34,957 nt of DNA from Coriobacteriales bacterium (GTDB lineage: Bacteria > Actinomycetota > Coriobacteriia > Coriobacteriales > UMGS124): NCBI GenBank assembly GCA_017515595.1, contig JAFWFL010000111.1, forward strand, positions 1 to 34,957. The letters run 5' to 3'. Of the stretch, positions 8,160-16,193 are shown piece by piece (position 1 is the first letter of the stretch; each line of letters starts with the position of its first letter). A program made the position numbers and the translations under genes. The notes under the pieces were generated by a model that saw only the letters and a list, made by a program, of their open reading frames with translations, was not told the origin of the DNA and did not search any database.

Positions 8160-8423
8160 TCACTCTCCATCAATATGTTCAAAATCAATTCCCTGTACTG
8201 CATTATTCCATGCGGCATAAGCTTCTTCTTCATGAGCGGCAAGCCATCCGGAAACCATTCGCCATTGTTTAGCAGGCAAAAACCCAGATAGAACTTCTCC
8301 ATCCAATGCGACTGATGCTTTATATTCACCATATTTAACATGAACATGTGGTTTATTGTGCTGACCGGTGTCTCTAAAAAACATTTGTATAATGATTCCA
8401 CGAAAACGTCCGAGTTCGGGCAT
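8160..8423 (-). CDS. DUF4160 domain protein (87 aa)
   Basis: This is a recognisable DUF4160 protein. It has the N-terminal GIIIQMFFRD followed by HNKPHVHVKYGEY, the histidine-rich signature of the family, then ALDGEVLSG and LPAKQWRMVSGWLAAHEEE. The length is normal. AAAGGA stands before the ATG at 8423. It is the first gene of a tight two-gene unit with DUF2442, whose start follows 7 bp after its stop. No catalytic role is established for the family, so no function is assigned. Confidence 0.85.
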   Translation of the reverse strand: MPELGRFRGIIIQMFFRDTGQHNKPHVHVKYGEYKASVALDGEVLSGFLPAKQWRMVSGWLAAHEEEAYAAWNNAVQGIDFEHIDGE

Positions 8424-8521
8424 ATCAATCCTTTCGAATCATCAAATAAACCCATGACTATGTGCCAAGATATATTACCCTTCTGATCATATTATCGCAA
8501 TATCTGCTTATGATACAAGAG

Positions 8522-8640
8522 CGCAAGTTATGACGGGTACTAGCATGACAGAAAGTCAATTCGGAAGAGTTTCTCGGCAAAAACCCAGGTATTTTAAAAC
8601 ATTTGAGAATTGATCATACTAGCGCGCGTCATAACTTGCA
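8522..8640 (+). repeat. 119-bp palindromic element, copy 1
   Basis: Terminal inverted repeats (GCAAGTTATGACGGGTACTAG at the left, its near-complement at the right end) enclose a core containing TTTCTCGGCAAAAACCCAGG. The copies at 25049-25167 and 33431-33549 have the same length and core. This copy reads TTATGACG/CGTCATAA in the arms where the others read TTTTGACG/CGTCAAAA, so both arms changed together. It lies in the gap between the membrane LuxR gene's 3' end and the DUF4160 start. Confidence 0.8.
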
Positions 8641-8700
8641 AGAGCCAGACTTTCTGACCAGCATTTCATTGTATTTGGCAAACAATAAAAACGATATTTG

Positions 8701-10197
8701 TTACAGATTGTGGGGGTTCGTTTTTTGAGCAAGCTCAATGAGTTCTTGCTGATTATGAATTTCGAGCTTGGCATACACATGTTTGATATGTGTTTGGACA
8801 GTCCCTTTGGCAATGTATAACTTTGTCGAAATAGCGTTAGCATTGTAGCCTTTTGCCAGCAAATTAAGTACATCTGCCTCGCGTGGTGTAAGTCCTGCTT
8901 GCTGAGAAAGAACACGGCATGCAACAGTAAGATCATCTTCCTTGGGTTTTGAGGGTGTCTCGTCTGCAAATTGTTTGCGCTGAAGAGAATTAACGCTGCT
9001 GTTCTCGGGCAAAATCGAAATCCCAACTGCAACAAGCACCAGTATCATGACAAGAGACATGCTTTGAAGTGTAATAACACCCGCCTCAAGCTGGTAGTGG
9101 CAGAGGCCACCCAGTATATAGCCTAATGCTCTGCCGGCAAGCGTTGCTGCTATTGCGCCCGAGAAAACCCTGAGGTTACATATTTGCGGAGTTTCCTGTG
9201 CAACTCGTGCCATAACAATCCAAGAAAGCAAATCAAAGAGTCCGTATCCTGCCGTTGCAAACATGGAAGCGAAAACTCTATGATGGTCGCCAACGAGCGA
9301 AAAGAGTACATAACCTGTAATTATGAGGAGCACAACACTCCGGTAAACAGGAAGCGGGTTTAAGTCTCCTTTGATAAGATAAAAACCCAGAAAACATACA
9401 GCAACAAACAGATCTACAAGTATGGAATACCAGCGACCTAACCAATCAGGAAAACCATCGGTTCCCAACAGGTGTCGTAAAAAGGTCGTTGCAAATACAA
9501 AAGCAAACATTCCAATAGCAAGTTTTACCAAAGAAATTGTTGACTGCCTGCGATCTGAGACGGTTTGAGAAGAAATGTCCTTTGCGCAGTCAGACGGCGG
9601 AATGTCTATAGACACGCCGCATGCGGCAAGATTTATAGTTATGGCTGAACATGCAGGCAATATAAGCAAAAGAATCAGCATGGTGATTTGGGAACTTACC
9701 ATAAGAAATGCATCGAATCCAACGGCACAGCAAAACGATAAGCCAGTATACAGGCCCATAAACCGAGGATCGAGCTTTCCGTATATTTGACCCCATGACA
9801 TGCGGATAAGAGCAAGCGTACTTCCTCCCAAAAGGAGTGCGATAAACCAAAGGATACTGAGGCCACTCATCAAAGAGCAGGCAAGACATATTGCGGCAAG
9901 TGTTCCGACAATTGCTACACAATGATAAGTATGGCGGTTAAACCATGGTTCGATTTTTGGCGCAAGGAACGCAAACGTTAAAGCAACAATAGTACCGCAC
10001 GTAAAAAATATTGCATGAACCGGAGAAACTCGCAAATTCGTAATGAGTTCCAAATTTGCAATGCCTTGTGCAGCAAGCATGAGAAAACCATACGTCCATA
10101 CACGCGATAAGCTAAAACCCAGCAAAGCGAGCTTTTCTTTACCGGAAAAGGCTTCCTCCAGCACGAGCATAAATTTGCTTGTGTTAAGAATGCTCAC
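8701..10197 (-). CDS. LuxR-type regulator with multi-pass membrane N-terminal domain (498 aa)
   Basis: The first ~400 residues are a series of about ten to twelve hydrophobic helices resembling an MFS-like membrane domain. The last ~65 residues are a LuxR/FixJ helix-turn-helix (LTPREADVLNLLAKGYNANA, then GTVQTHIKHVYAKLEIH). Known relatives are abundant in Eggerthellaceae, where they sit beside reductase genes. The membrane part is presumed to sense a ligand or the redox state and the C-terminus to bind DNA in the cytoplasm. I chose GTG 10197 because AAAGGAAAGG stands 9 bp before it; an in-frame TTG 10227 has no such site. It is not beside a flavoprotein here, unlike the two other copies at 16194 and 21621. 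Its target is unclear. Confidence 0.85.
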   Translation of the reverse strand: MSILNTSKFMLVLEEAFSGKEKLALLGFSLSRVWTYGFLMLAAQGIANLELITNLRVSPVHAIFFTCGTIVALTFAFLAPKIEPWFNRHTYHCVAIVGTLAAICLACSLMSGLSILWFIALLLGGSTLALIRMSWGQIYGKLDPRFMGLYTGLSFCCAVGFDAFLMVSSQITMLILLLILPACSAITINLAACGVSIDIPPSDCAKDISSQTVSDRRQSTISLVKLAIGMFAFVFATTFLRHLLGTDGFPDWLGRWYSILVDLFVAVCFLGFYLIKGDLNPLPVYRSVVLLIITGYVLFSLVGDHHRVFASMFATAGYGLFDLLSWIVMARVAQETPQICNLRVFSGAIAATLAGRALGYILGGLCHYQLEAGVITLQSMSLVMILVLVAVGISILPENSSVNSLQRKQFADETPSKPKEDDLTVACRVLSQQAGLTPREADVLNLLAKGYNANAISTKLYIAKGTVQTHIKHVYAKLEIHNQQELIELAQKTNPHNL

Positions 10198-10258
10198 CGG
10201 TCTCAACCTTTCCTTTGCAGCACGCAACGCTTTATCATATTCTCAGCAGCGTGTATTA

Positions 10259-10573
10259 TTATAAGCCAGCTTGCCATTGGTGATTGCGCATGAGCACGCG
10301 GCCTTGGGCATCAAACTCAATACCTTCAGATTCAAGAAGACTACGTTGGACACCTTCTCCGCCAAAAGCAAAGGATGAAGCCAGCGAACCGTCTTTAAAG
10401 ACAACACGATGACATGGTACTACACCAGGATATGGGTTCACATGGAGCGCAAAGCCCACAAAGCGCGCATTGTGAGGGGCACCAATTAACTTGGCAATCT
10501 GTCCGTATGTAGCCACTTGCCCACGGGGGATTTGCTTTACCATCTCGTACACTCTGTTGTTAAAGTCCCCCAT
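10259..10573 (-). CDS. MGMT-like alkyltransferase domain protein (104 aa)
   Basis: This is only the DNA-binding/active-site domain of O6-alkylguanine-DNA alkyltransferases. IPRGQVATYGQIAKLIG (residues 15-31) contains the helix-turn-helix and NARFVG the arginine finger. VVPCHRVV carries the alkyl-acceptor cysteine. Alkyltransferase-like proteins of this ~100-residue size typically have Trp or Ala in place of that cysteine, whereas PCHR is kept here. It may therefore be an active minimal transferase or a damage-recognition protein with a retained cysteine. AAGGAG precedes the ATG. The membrane LuxR gene begins 61 bp downstream on the same strand. Confidence 0.85.
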   Translation of the reverse strand: MGDFNNRVYEMVKQIPRGQVATYGQIAKLIGAPHNARFVGFALHVNPYPGVVPCHRVVFKDGSLASSFAFGGEGVQRSLLESEGIEFDAQGRVLMRNHQWQAGL

Positions 10574-10726
10574 CGCTGCTCCTTATCAACCAAAATAGAT
10601 TGTATCAATATCCTAACGTGTTTGCCCGCATCTCTTCTACCGTATAGTAGCATAAATAAATGGTGTCAGGGTCAAACGGTCTGTCACAATGCAAGTTATG
10701 AAACTGTGTGTACAAGGGTTTATACG

Positions 10727-11959
10727 TTACTTCTTTTTCCAGGGTGAAACCTCGGTTGCTTTGAAGTTGTAGATAGGTTTGAGCTGCTCAACTATGTTGA
10801 CTGACTCTGCAATGGGCGTAAGAATGTCGGCAATGCTCTTATAGGCTGCGGGCGACTCGTCAAGCGTATCCTCACAGACACAGGTTGTATAGATACCTGC
10901 CATGCTTGCTTTGAAATCGTCCAGAGAGAGTGTTTGCTTTGCTGCCGCACGGCTCATGATTCTGCCTGCTCCGTGAGGTGCCGAGAAGTTCCAGCTTGCG
11001 TTACCGCGGCCGCGCGCAAGAATGCTGCCGTCGCGCATGTTGAGCGGGATGAGAACGAGCTCATCTTCATGGGCAGCAATGGCGCCTTTGCGAAGGATCT
11101 TCTCGGACGTATCAATATAGTTATGAATGGTGTGGAAGCCTTTGGGTTCCGGAAGCCTCAGCCGTTCTGCAATCACTGCGGCCATCAACTCGCGGGAACG
11201 CTTGGCAAATGCCTGGCAAATTGCCACATCATGCAGGTAATCATCAAGATGAGTACCATAGAGCCAGCAGAGCTCTTGCGGGACATCACTCTTATATGTT
11301 TGAGATCGTGTGGCCTTGAGCTTTTTCAGGGCAGCCTGAATTTCTCCGCGGCGGCCTTCTGCTTTATATTGCTCAATCAGCTGGTCGCGAGCCTCATAAT
11401 ACTCCTGGCCAACGGAGTGCAATTCAATGGCAATATCCTGGTAGAAGTTTGCAACCTGTAAGCCAAGGTTGCGGCTTCCCGAGTGGATAATGAGATACTT
11501 ATGCCCGTCTTGCGAAACATCAACCTCAATAAAGTGGTTGCCGCCGCCCAGCGTGCCAAGGCTCCGCTCAATGCGTCTCGTATCCTTTAACGAGCGAAAG
11601 CACACAAGCTCAGTGAGGTCAAACTTCTCGAGCCTGCCTCCCCATACAGAAAACCCGCTTGGTACATGATGACAGGCTGCATCAAGGTCGTGCATGTCAA
11701 GATCGATGTCTCCCAAATCACAGGTATACATACCGCATCCAATATCAACGCCCACTACATTAGGAACCGCAGCGTCTTTGACCTGCATGGTTGTGCCAAT
11801 AGTACAGCCCGTACCCGCATGGGCATCAGGCATGATGGCAACGTTGCATCCGCGCGTAAATTCCTGGTCACACATTGTCTTTATTTGATCTATAGCAGCC
11901 TGCTCAATCTGTGTTGCATAGCAAGCAGCGGTTGCACATTTTCCTTCAATGGTAAACAT
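10727..11959 (-). CDS. rtcB: RtcB-family RNA ligase (410 aa)
   Basis: RtcB joins RNA 2',3'-cyclic phosphate or 3'-phosphate ends to 5'-OH ends using GTP and Mn2+. Family blocks appear in order: PDAHAGTGCTIG near residue 44, GVDIGCGM (~70, metal-binding Asp and Cys), LGGGNHFIEV (~137), HSGSRNLG (~158), SAPHGAGRIMSR (~330) and CEDTLDESPAAYK (~360). The 410-residue length matches the short bacterial form, against about 480 for archaeal enzymes. No archease, rtcA or rtcR gene lies beside it. GAGGG is placed before ATG 11959. Its neighbours share the strand but no obvious pathway. The role is likely RNA repair. Confidence 0.92.
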   Translation of the reverse strand: MFTIEGKCATAACYATQIEQAAIDQIKTMCDQEFTRGCNVAIMPDAHAGTGCTIGTTMQVKDAAVPNVVGVDIGCGMYTCDLGDIDLDMHDLDAACHHVPSGFSVWGGRLEKFDLTELVCFRSLKDTRRIERSLGTLGGGNHFIEVDVSQDGHKYLIIHSGSRNLGLQVANFYQDIAIELHSVGQEYYEARDQLIEQYKAEGRRGEIQAALKKLKATRSQTYKSDVPQELCWLYGTHLDDYLHDVAICQAFAKRSRELMAAVIAERLRLPEPKGFHTIHNYIDTSEKILRKGAIAAHEDELVLIPLNMRDGSILARGRGNASWNFSAPHGAGRIMSRAAAKQTLSLDDFKASMAGIYTTCVCEDTLDESPAAYKSIADILTPIAESVNIVEQLKPIYNFKATEVSPWKKK

Positions 11960-12051
11960 GGTAAATCCCTCATTTTTACTTGATCTTGCTTATGCCATAG
12001 AGACATAATCTAATAATGCCGGAGCCGCAAAATATCTTCTCCAATAGCAAA

Positions 12052-12504
12052 TTATAAATAGCATATGAGATTCAACGCATCAGGTACATCTTCATCAACG
12101 TACCCTGAATCTTTGAAGCCGTGTTTCTCATAGAGATAAATTGCTGCGGCATCGTCTTTCTTTACGCATACTTCTACATGATCATAATGGCCTTCTTTTC
12201 GCAGCTCATCCAATATAAGCTGCAGAGCGCTTGAGCCATAACCTTTGCCCTGGTATCGTTCATCAATCATGAATTGCTGCAGATCATAGCCAAGGGGTTC
12301 ATCAGTAAACTCCCTTACAAGCGCCACGCCAACAATGGTGTTATCGTCTTCAATCACAAAAACTTTGGCATTACAATCTCGATACACATACCCTCGCGCC
12401 AAAATGCCAATTGCCGGTGCAACATAGCCTTTTTGGTTGTCTTTTACCTGTAGAGAAGCCACATCGAGCCAGTTTTCCTCGGTAATATATGCAAGCTTAA
12501 GCAC
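12052..12504 (-). CDS. GNAT-family N-acetyltransferase (150 aa)
   Basis: GNAT enzymes transfer an acyl group from acyl-CoA to an amine. The acetyl-CoA pyrophosphate loop is visible as YQGKGYGSSALQLILDEL (motif Q/R-x-x-G-x-G/A), preceded by the beta-4 strand ending in LQQFMID. The C-terminal YLYEKHGFKDSGY is typical. I chose GTG 12504, which has AAAGGA before it, over a GTG at 12531 that has no ribosome site. It resembles spermidine/diamine- or protein-acetyltransferase-like members, but the substrate cannot be told. RtcB lies 92 bp downstream on the same strand. Confidence 0.8.
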   Translation of the reverse strand: MLKLAYITEENWLDVASLQVKDNQKGYVAPAIGILARGYVYRDCNAKVFVIEDDNTIVGVALVREFTDEPLGYDLQQFMIDERYQGKGYGSSALQLILDELRKEGHYDHVEVCVKKDDAAAIYLYEKHGFKDSGYVDEDVPDALNLICYL

Positions 12505-12667
12505 CGTTTTGCATCCTTTCAGATCAAACACTAAACAGAGATCTTGAATCGATAATCAAAGCATATCACAATGTACGTTCCGTATTCGTGCTGATTCATT
12601 AAGATGAAACCTGCCGTTCGCGTGTACAATAAGCTTAGAAAGAAAACCCGCATTTGAAGGGATCAGA

Positions 12668-12703
12668 ATGGGTTTTATGAACCGGAATTCCGAGAGCACA
12701 TGA
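12668..12703 (+). other. Possible 11-codon leader ORF overlapping the next start
   Basis: ATG 12668 opens an 11-residue frame (MGFMNRNSEST) that stops at 12701-12703, overlapping the ATG at 12700 in the ATGA arrangement. AAGGGATCAG lies before its start, whereas ATG 12700 itself has no good ribosome site. It may therefore couple translation of the downstream gene. It has no family and may simply be chance. Confidence 0.35.
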
Positions 12704-13719
12704 AAAAGCCAACACAGATTGACGCGTTTTGCGCTTTAACTACCATAGCAGCTGAGGACGGACGCCGTGAAGCGCTGTTTGGAGACTGTCTCGATTTGGC
12801 GCCATACATCTATGAACGCACCCTTATTGGCAGTGGATACCCCAATGCATACCTGGAATTCCCGCTTCTGGGCAAACCGTGTTTAGACATACTTTCAGTA
12901 CACGGATACGTAGAACCCGGTGCGACGTTTGCTCCCGGAGCAGGCTTTGGCCGCCAGGCTATGTATGATTGGTTCACTGGCGTGTGCAAACCGGACGGCC
13001 TGGTAAGCTGTGGGCTTGAGCTGGATCTTTCGACCGGAGAAGCAGAGACCGCCAGCGTATACCTGCAGCAGCGCAAACACACAGAGCTGGTAGCTCCCTT
13101 CCTGGAAAGCATTGGAGAAAGCACGCGGACTCAGAGCTACCTTGATGCTCTTATGCGTATGCCAAATGGCTGGCCCCCCTCCTACGTAGGGCTGTTCCCC
13201 GGGCGGCCCGGAACACCAATGCGCATTGGTGGCTACATGAGTGCAGGCGAGCTGGCGCGATGCGCAGAAAACCCGGAGTACCTGGGAGAGCAATTCAGGC
13301 AAATTGGCTTTTTGGCCTTTGATGCACCTATGCTCAAACGCTGCTCGCAGTTCATGAGCCTTGCTCCGTCGGTCGACTTTCAGTTCGATATCATGCCCAA
13401 CGGACAATTAAGCGACACATTTGGCCTATCACTCTCGTTTAACGAGACAAAGCCGCGCAAAGCACGGGAGTGCATGGAGTCAGGTTACGGAGCCGCTCTT
13501 ATGCAGACGCTGCAAACCTGGGGTTTGGCTGATGACCGCTGGAAGCTCATTGCCGGAGCAGCTTTCGCACGCCACATAGGCTATGAGCGCGACGACGGAA
13601 CCGAGGGCCGTTTTGCACTTTGCATACTGTTCAATTATGCAAAAGTAAAATTCAAGGATTGTGAACCTCAGCCGGCTAAGTTTTATTTAACCTGCACTTC
13701 GGGGGACTTGGAGACCTAG
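12700..13719 (+). CDS. Unrecognised protein, paralogue 1 of a tandem pair (339 aa)
   Basis: I do not recognise this family. It has no signal peptide and no membrane segment. It aligns end to end with the next gene. Shared blocks are E-x2-LFGDC (residues ~24-31), E-x-PL-x-G-x-P, F-x-PGAG, LP-x-GW-x3-Y-x-G-x2-PGRPG-x-P-x-R (~155-178), FQFDIM and T-F-GLSLSF. Several regularly spaced strand-like stretches alternate with helices, which could fit an antiparallel alpha-beta barrel; this is only a reading of the pattern. The single shared cysteine is in FGDC. Its TAG stop directly abuts the ATG of paralogue 2, and a radical SAM/SPASM enzyme follows, so the three are surely one operon. A role as partner, carrier or modifying enzyme in peptide maturation is inference. 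Confidence 0.75.
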   Translation: MKKPTQIDAFCALTTIAAEDGRREALFGDCLDLAPYIYERTLIGSGYPNAYLEFPLLGKPCLDILSVHGYVEPGATFAPGAGFGRQAMYDWFTGVCKPDGLVSCGLELDLSTGEAETASVYLQQRKHTELVAPFLESIGESTRTQSYLDALMRMPNGWPPSYVGLFPGRPGTPMRIGGYMSAGELARCAENPEYLGEQFRQIGFLAFDAPMLKRCSQFMSLAPSVDFQFDIMPNGQLSDTFGLSLSFNETKPRKARECMESGYGAALMQTLQTWGLADDRWKLIAGAAFARHIGYERDDGTEGRFALCILFNYAKVKFKDCEPQPAKFYLTCTSGDLET

Positions 13720-14724
13720 ATGGTAATAGACCGGCTTTCTGTATACGACACAATTTATGCGCTCGCCTCAGACAAAGGTTGCGAAAAGGTACTGTTTGGT
13801 GACTGTGCGCCACTCGCGCACAAAGCGTTTCAACAAAGCCTCATTGGCGATAAGTTTCCGCTGTTGTGGTTCGAGGTCCCGCTCGCGGGCAATCCCCGCT
13901 TTGACCTCCATGTAGCGCTCTCACGCGAGTCCTTGCATGCCGGAGTACAGTTTCTTCCCGGTGCAGGTAATAGCTATGACGAGCTCTTTCGCTGGTATTC
14001 AGAGAACGAGACGGGCGGTGGCGGACTTACGTTTGCCTACGATGTCTCAGAAAGACGTATCGACAATCCGGCTGTTCATGTAAACGTGAATAATGCTCCG
14101 CTCACCAACATAAGCCGCTTCTTTGACCTTGTGGCCGGCGACGGCGCATACGTACGCTATTCAGATTTTGAGAACCGCCTTCCGCAAGGCTGGCGCATAT
14201 GGTATACAGGCGTACACCCCGGCAGGCCCGGGTCACCTGTGCGCGTCGACTGTTTTGTAAGTCCGGCACTCAAGGCTGCTTATGCAGGTGACATTACGCA
14301 GCTTGAGCATGATCTGCACGCCTGCGGGTTCACAGCCACAAGCCCGGCGCTACGCGATCTTGTGATGCCTATTCTGGAGTCTCCGTTCAGTTTGGAGCTG
14401 CAGTTTGATGTTATGTGCGATAATACGCTCGGGACTACGCTGGGTGTCTCGGCAGGATTCCCATTTGTCAACGAGGCTGGCACACGCAAGCTCTTTAATG
14501 ATGGTGGTACAATAGCGCACCTCATGAACAGGATTGAGGACATGGGTCTTGCAGACAAGCGCTGGCGTCACATTCCTGACGCAACGTTCGCCACGCTTAT
14601 CAGGGTAGACGGCTCAGCGCTTGCGCTTTATTGCGTACCCACATTCTTGAAGATGCGCATGCGTGACGGCAAGCCGCTTGATGCCAAAACTTACCTGCAA
14701 GCCGGTGCATCTGTATTGAGATAG
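13720..14724 (+). CDS. Unrecognised protein, paralogue 2 of a tandem pair (334 aa)
   Basis: This gene starts at the base after the stop of paralogue 1, so translation is probably coupled. The protein repeats the same blocks: KVLFGDCAPLA (~21-31), WFEVPLAGNPRFDL, QFLPGAGNSYDELFRWY, GGGLTFAYDVSE, LPQGWRIWYTGVHPGRPGSP (~151-170), LELQFDVM and LGTTLGVSAGF. Overall similarity is moderate, with clear divergence outside the blocks, so the two probably form a heteromer or act on different partners. No catalytic motif of a known family is evident. It is soluble, with no signal peptide. The radical SAM gene begins 46 bp downstream with its own GGGAGG ribosome site. Base composition looks slightly richer in GC than the flavoprotein genes. 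Confidence 0.75.
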   Translation: MVIDRLSVYDTIYALASDKGCEKVLFGDCAPLAHKAFQQSLIGDKFPLLWFEVPLAGNPRFDLHVALSRESLHAGVQFLPGAGNSYDELFRWYSENETGGGGLTFAYDVSERRIDNPAVHVNVNNAPLTNISRFFDLVAGDGAYVRYSDFENRLPQGWRIWYTGVHPGRPGSPVRVDCFVSPALKAAYAGDITQLEHDLHACGFTATSPALRDLVMPILESPFSLELQFDVMCDNTLGTTLGVSAGFPFVNEAGTRKLFNDGGTIAHLMNRIEDMGLADKRWRHIPDATFATLIRVDGSALALYCVPTFLKMRMRDGKPLDAKTYLQAGASVLR

Positions 14725-14770
14725 CCAACCAATAAACTTATCAACCTTACCAATATGACGGGAGGATGTC

Positions 14771-16141
14771 ATGGAGTCTCAGGAGCAAACACAGGAGAAC
14801 ACATCGCGGACGGCGGGAGAAGCAGGTTGGCACGTATCGCGTTATAACCTGATCGCGCAAGTCCCGGACTCAAAAATGGTGGCTATTGCCAATCTTTACA
14901 ATGGTAACTGCGCTGCGTATACACCGCTCGAGATGTACCTGCTTTCTGTCTTGGAAGAGCTTGACGAGAATCATCCCATCATTGAGCGTTTTGCCAAGCG
15001 CGGCATCATTTGCAATCTTGACGAGCGTGCAGCGCTTGAGACTATGGGACGTGCTGCATGCGCGGCCAGCCCCAGTATTGGACTCACCATCTGCCCCACA
15101 ATGGGGTGCAACTTTGACTGTCCGTATTGCTTTGAAGACCACGGACGCGGAAAGATGTCACAAGAGGTCCAGGATGATGTTATAGCTCTTGCGGAGCGCA
15201 TGCTGAATGCTTCCAACACAAAAGGCATGCATGTTGCCTGGTTTGGCGGCGAGCCGCTTTTAGCCCCCGATATTATAGAGTCACTGTCAACCCGCCTGAT
15301 ACAGCTCGCAGATGAGCACAACGCCGCATACCATGCAAGCATTATTACAAACGGATATCTGCTCTCGCAAAAAATTGCTGACATGCTGGAAGCAGCAAAA
15401 GTCGAGTCAGCTCAAGTCACCATTGACGGATTAGGCGCAACCCACAACGCCACACGCCATCTGTGTAACGGTGGCCCCACGTTTGACCGCATTGTAAGTA
15501 ATCTGAGAAATCTGAAGCTTCCTTTTAAAGTAAACATACGTCACAACGTACATGAGGGCAACCGTGCAGAGACAGATGATCTACAAGCGTTTGTCAAGAA
15601 ACTCGCAGAGGAATCAGGCAATGAGATTACATATTATCCGGCACCAGTCAGTGGCAGCGAAGTTGCAGATGAACGAGGCAAGCAGGTAGGTTTGCTTTGT
15701 GGAAGCGACGCGAGCGAGATTGGTATACGTCAGGAGGCGGGACGCTTTAGTGTGGGTCGCGGTCACTATTGTGGCTCGCATAGCTTATGGTCCGTTGGTA
15801 TTGATGACCGCGGTAACCTGCAAAAGTGTTGGGAAGCTGTCGATAAACCATGGATCTCTTTTGGCACTGCCCACGACTGGGATCCCGCAAACCCACTGGC
15901 TACAGCAAGCAAACCCAACAACCTTACCATGTATTTAAACACAGCCAGTCCCGTGCCTGACGAAGAATGCCGGGAGTGCGTATGGCTTCCCATGTGTGTA
16001 GGCGGATGCCCTCATAAGCGCTTATTTGACAAACGGCAGTGCGTCCCGTTTAAGGATAACCCGGAACAATACGTCCTGGCGCTCTATGCCCGCATTGGCG
16101 AAAAAAAGACAGAGGACAACAAACCGTCACCAACGGAGTAG
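14771..16141 (+). CDS. Radical SAM/SPASM peptide-maturase-like enzyme (456 aa)
   Basis: The radical SAM cluster motif is C113-x3-C117-x2-C120 (ICPTMGCNFDCPYCFEDHGR), followed by WFGGEPLL, the SAM-binding GGE. Residues 400-413 are C-x2-C-x5-C-x3-C (CRECVWLPMCVGGC), with a further Cys at 424, the SPASM arrangement that binds auxiliary 4Fe-4S clusters. An earlier pair of cysteines lies at YCG and QKCWE. Residues ~20-85 resemble the N-terminal leader-recognition-like region (PqqD/RRE type) of RiPP enzymes. Relatives make thioether, C-C or epimerised links in ribosomal peptides. No precursor peptide is recognisable next to it; the two upstream paralogues are the only obvious partners. GGAGG precedes the ATG. 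Confidence 0.85.
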   Translation: MESQEQTQENTSRTAGEAGWHVSRYNLIAQVPDSKMVAIANLYNGNCAAYTPLEMYLLSVLEELDENHPIIERFAKRGIICNLDERAALETMGRAACAASPSIGLTICPTMGCNFDCPYCFEDHGRGKMSQEVQDDVIALAERMLNASNTKGMHVAWFGGEPLLAPDIIESLSTRLIQLADEHNAAYHASIITNGYLLSQKIADMLEAAKVESAQVTIDGLGATHNATRHLCNGGPTFDRIVSNLRNLKLPFKVNIRHNVHEGNRAETDDLQAFVKKLAEESGNEITYYPAPVSGSEVADERGKQVGLLCGSDASEIGIRQEAGRFSVGRGHYCGSHSLWSVGIDDRGNLQKCWEAVDKPWISFGTAHDWDPANPLATASKPNNLTMYLNTASPVPDEECRECVWLPMCVGGCPHKRLFDKRQCVPFKDNPEQYVLALYARIGEKKTEDNKPSPTE

Positions 16142-16193
16142 GTCAAAAACCTGCAAAAGAGAACCGAGCTATGCGGTTGAAATAACACAGAGG

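Noticed and set aside
7859-8455. A single 198-residue minus-strand gene
   Set aside because: Its first ~100 residues overlap the well-supported DUF4160 gene in another frame and look like a shadow; only the DUF2442 part with its own ribosome site is real.
10663-10702. Possible further copy of the short palindrome followed by ATGCAAGTTATGA
   Set aside because: TGTCAG and CTGTCACA ends resemble the family but the core differs, and the match to the 119-bp element stops after 12 bases; too weak.
12604-12657. A 17-codon plus-strand frame (MKPAVRVYNKL...) as a RiPP precursor
   Set aside because: No ribosome site, no cysteine or leader/core pattern, and very short; nothing supports a precursor role.
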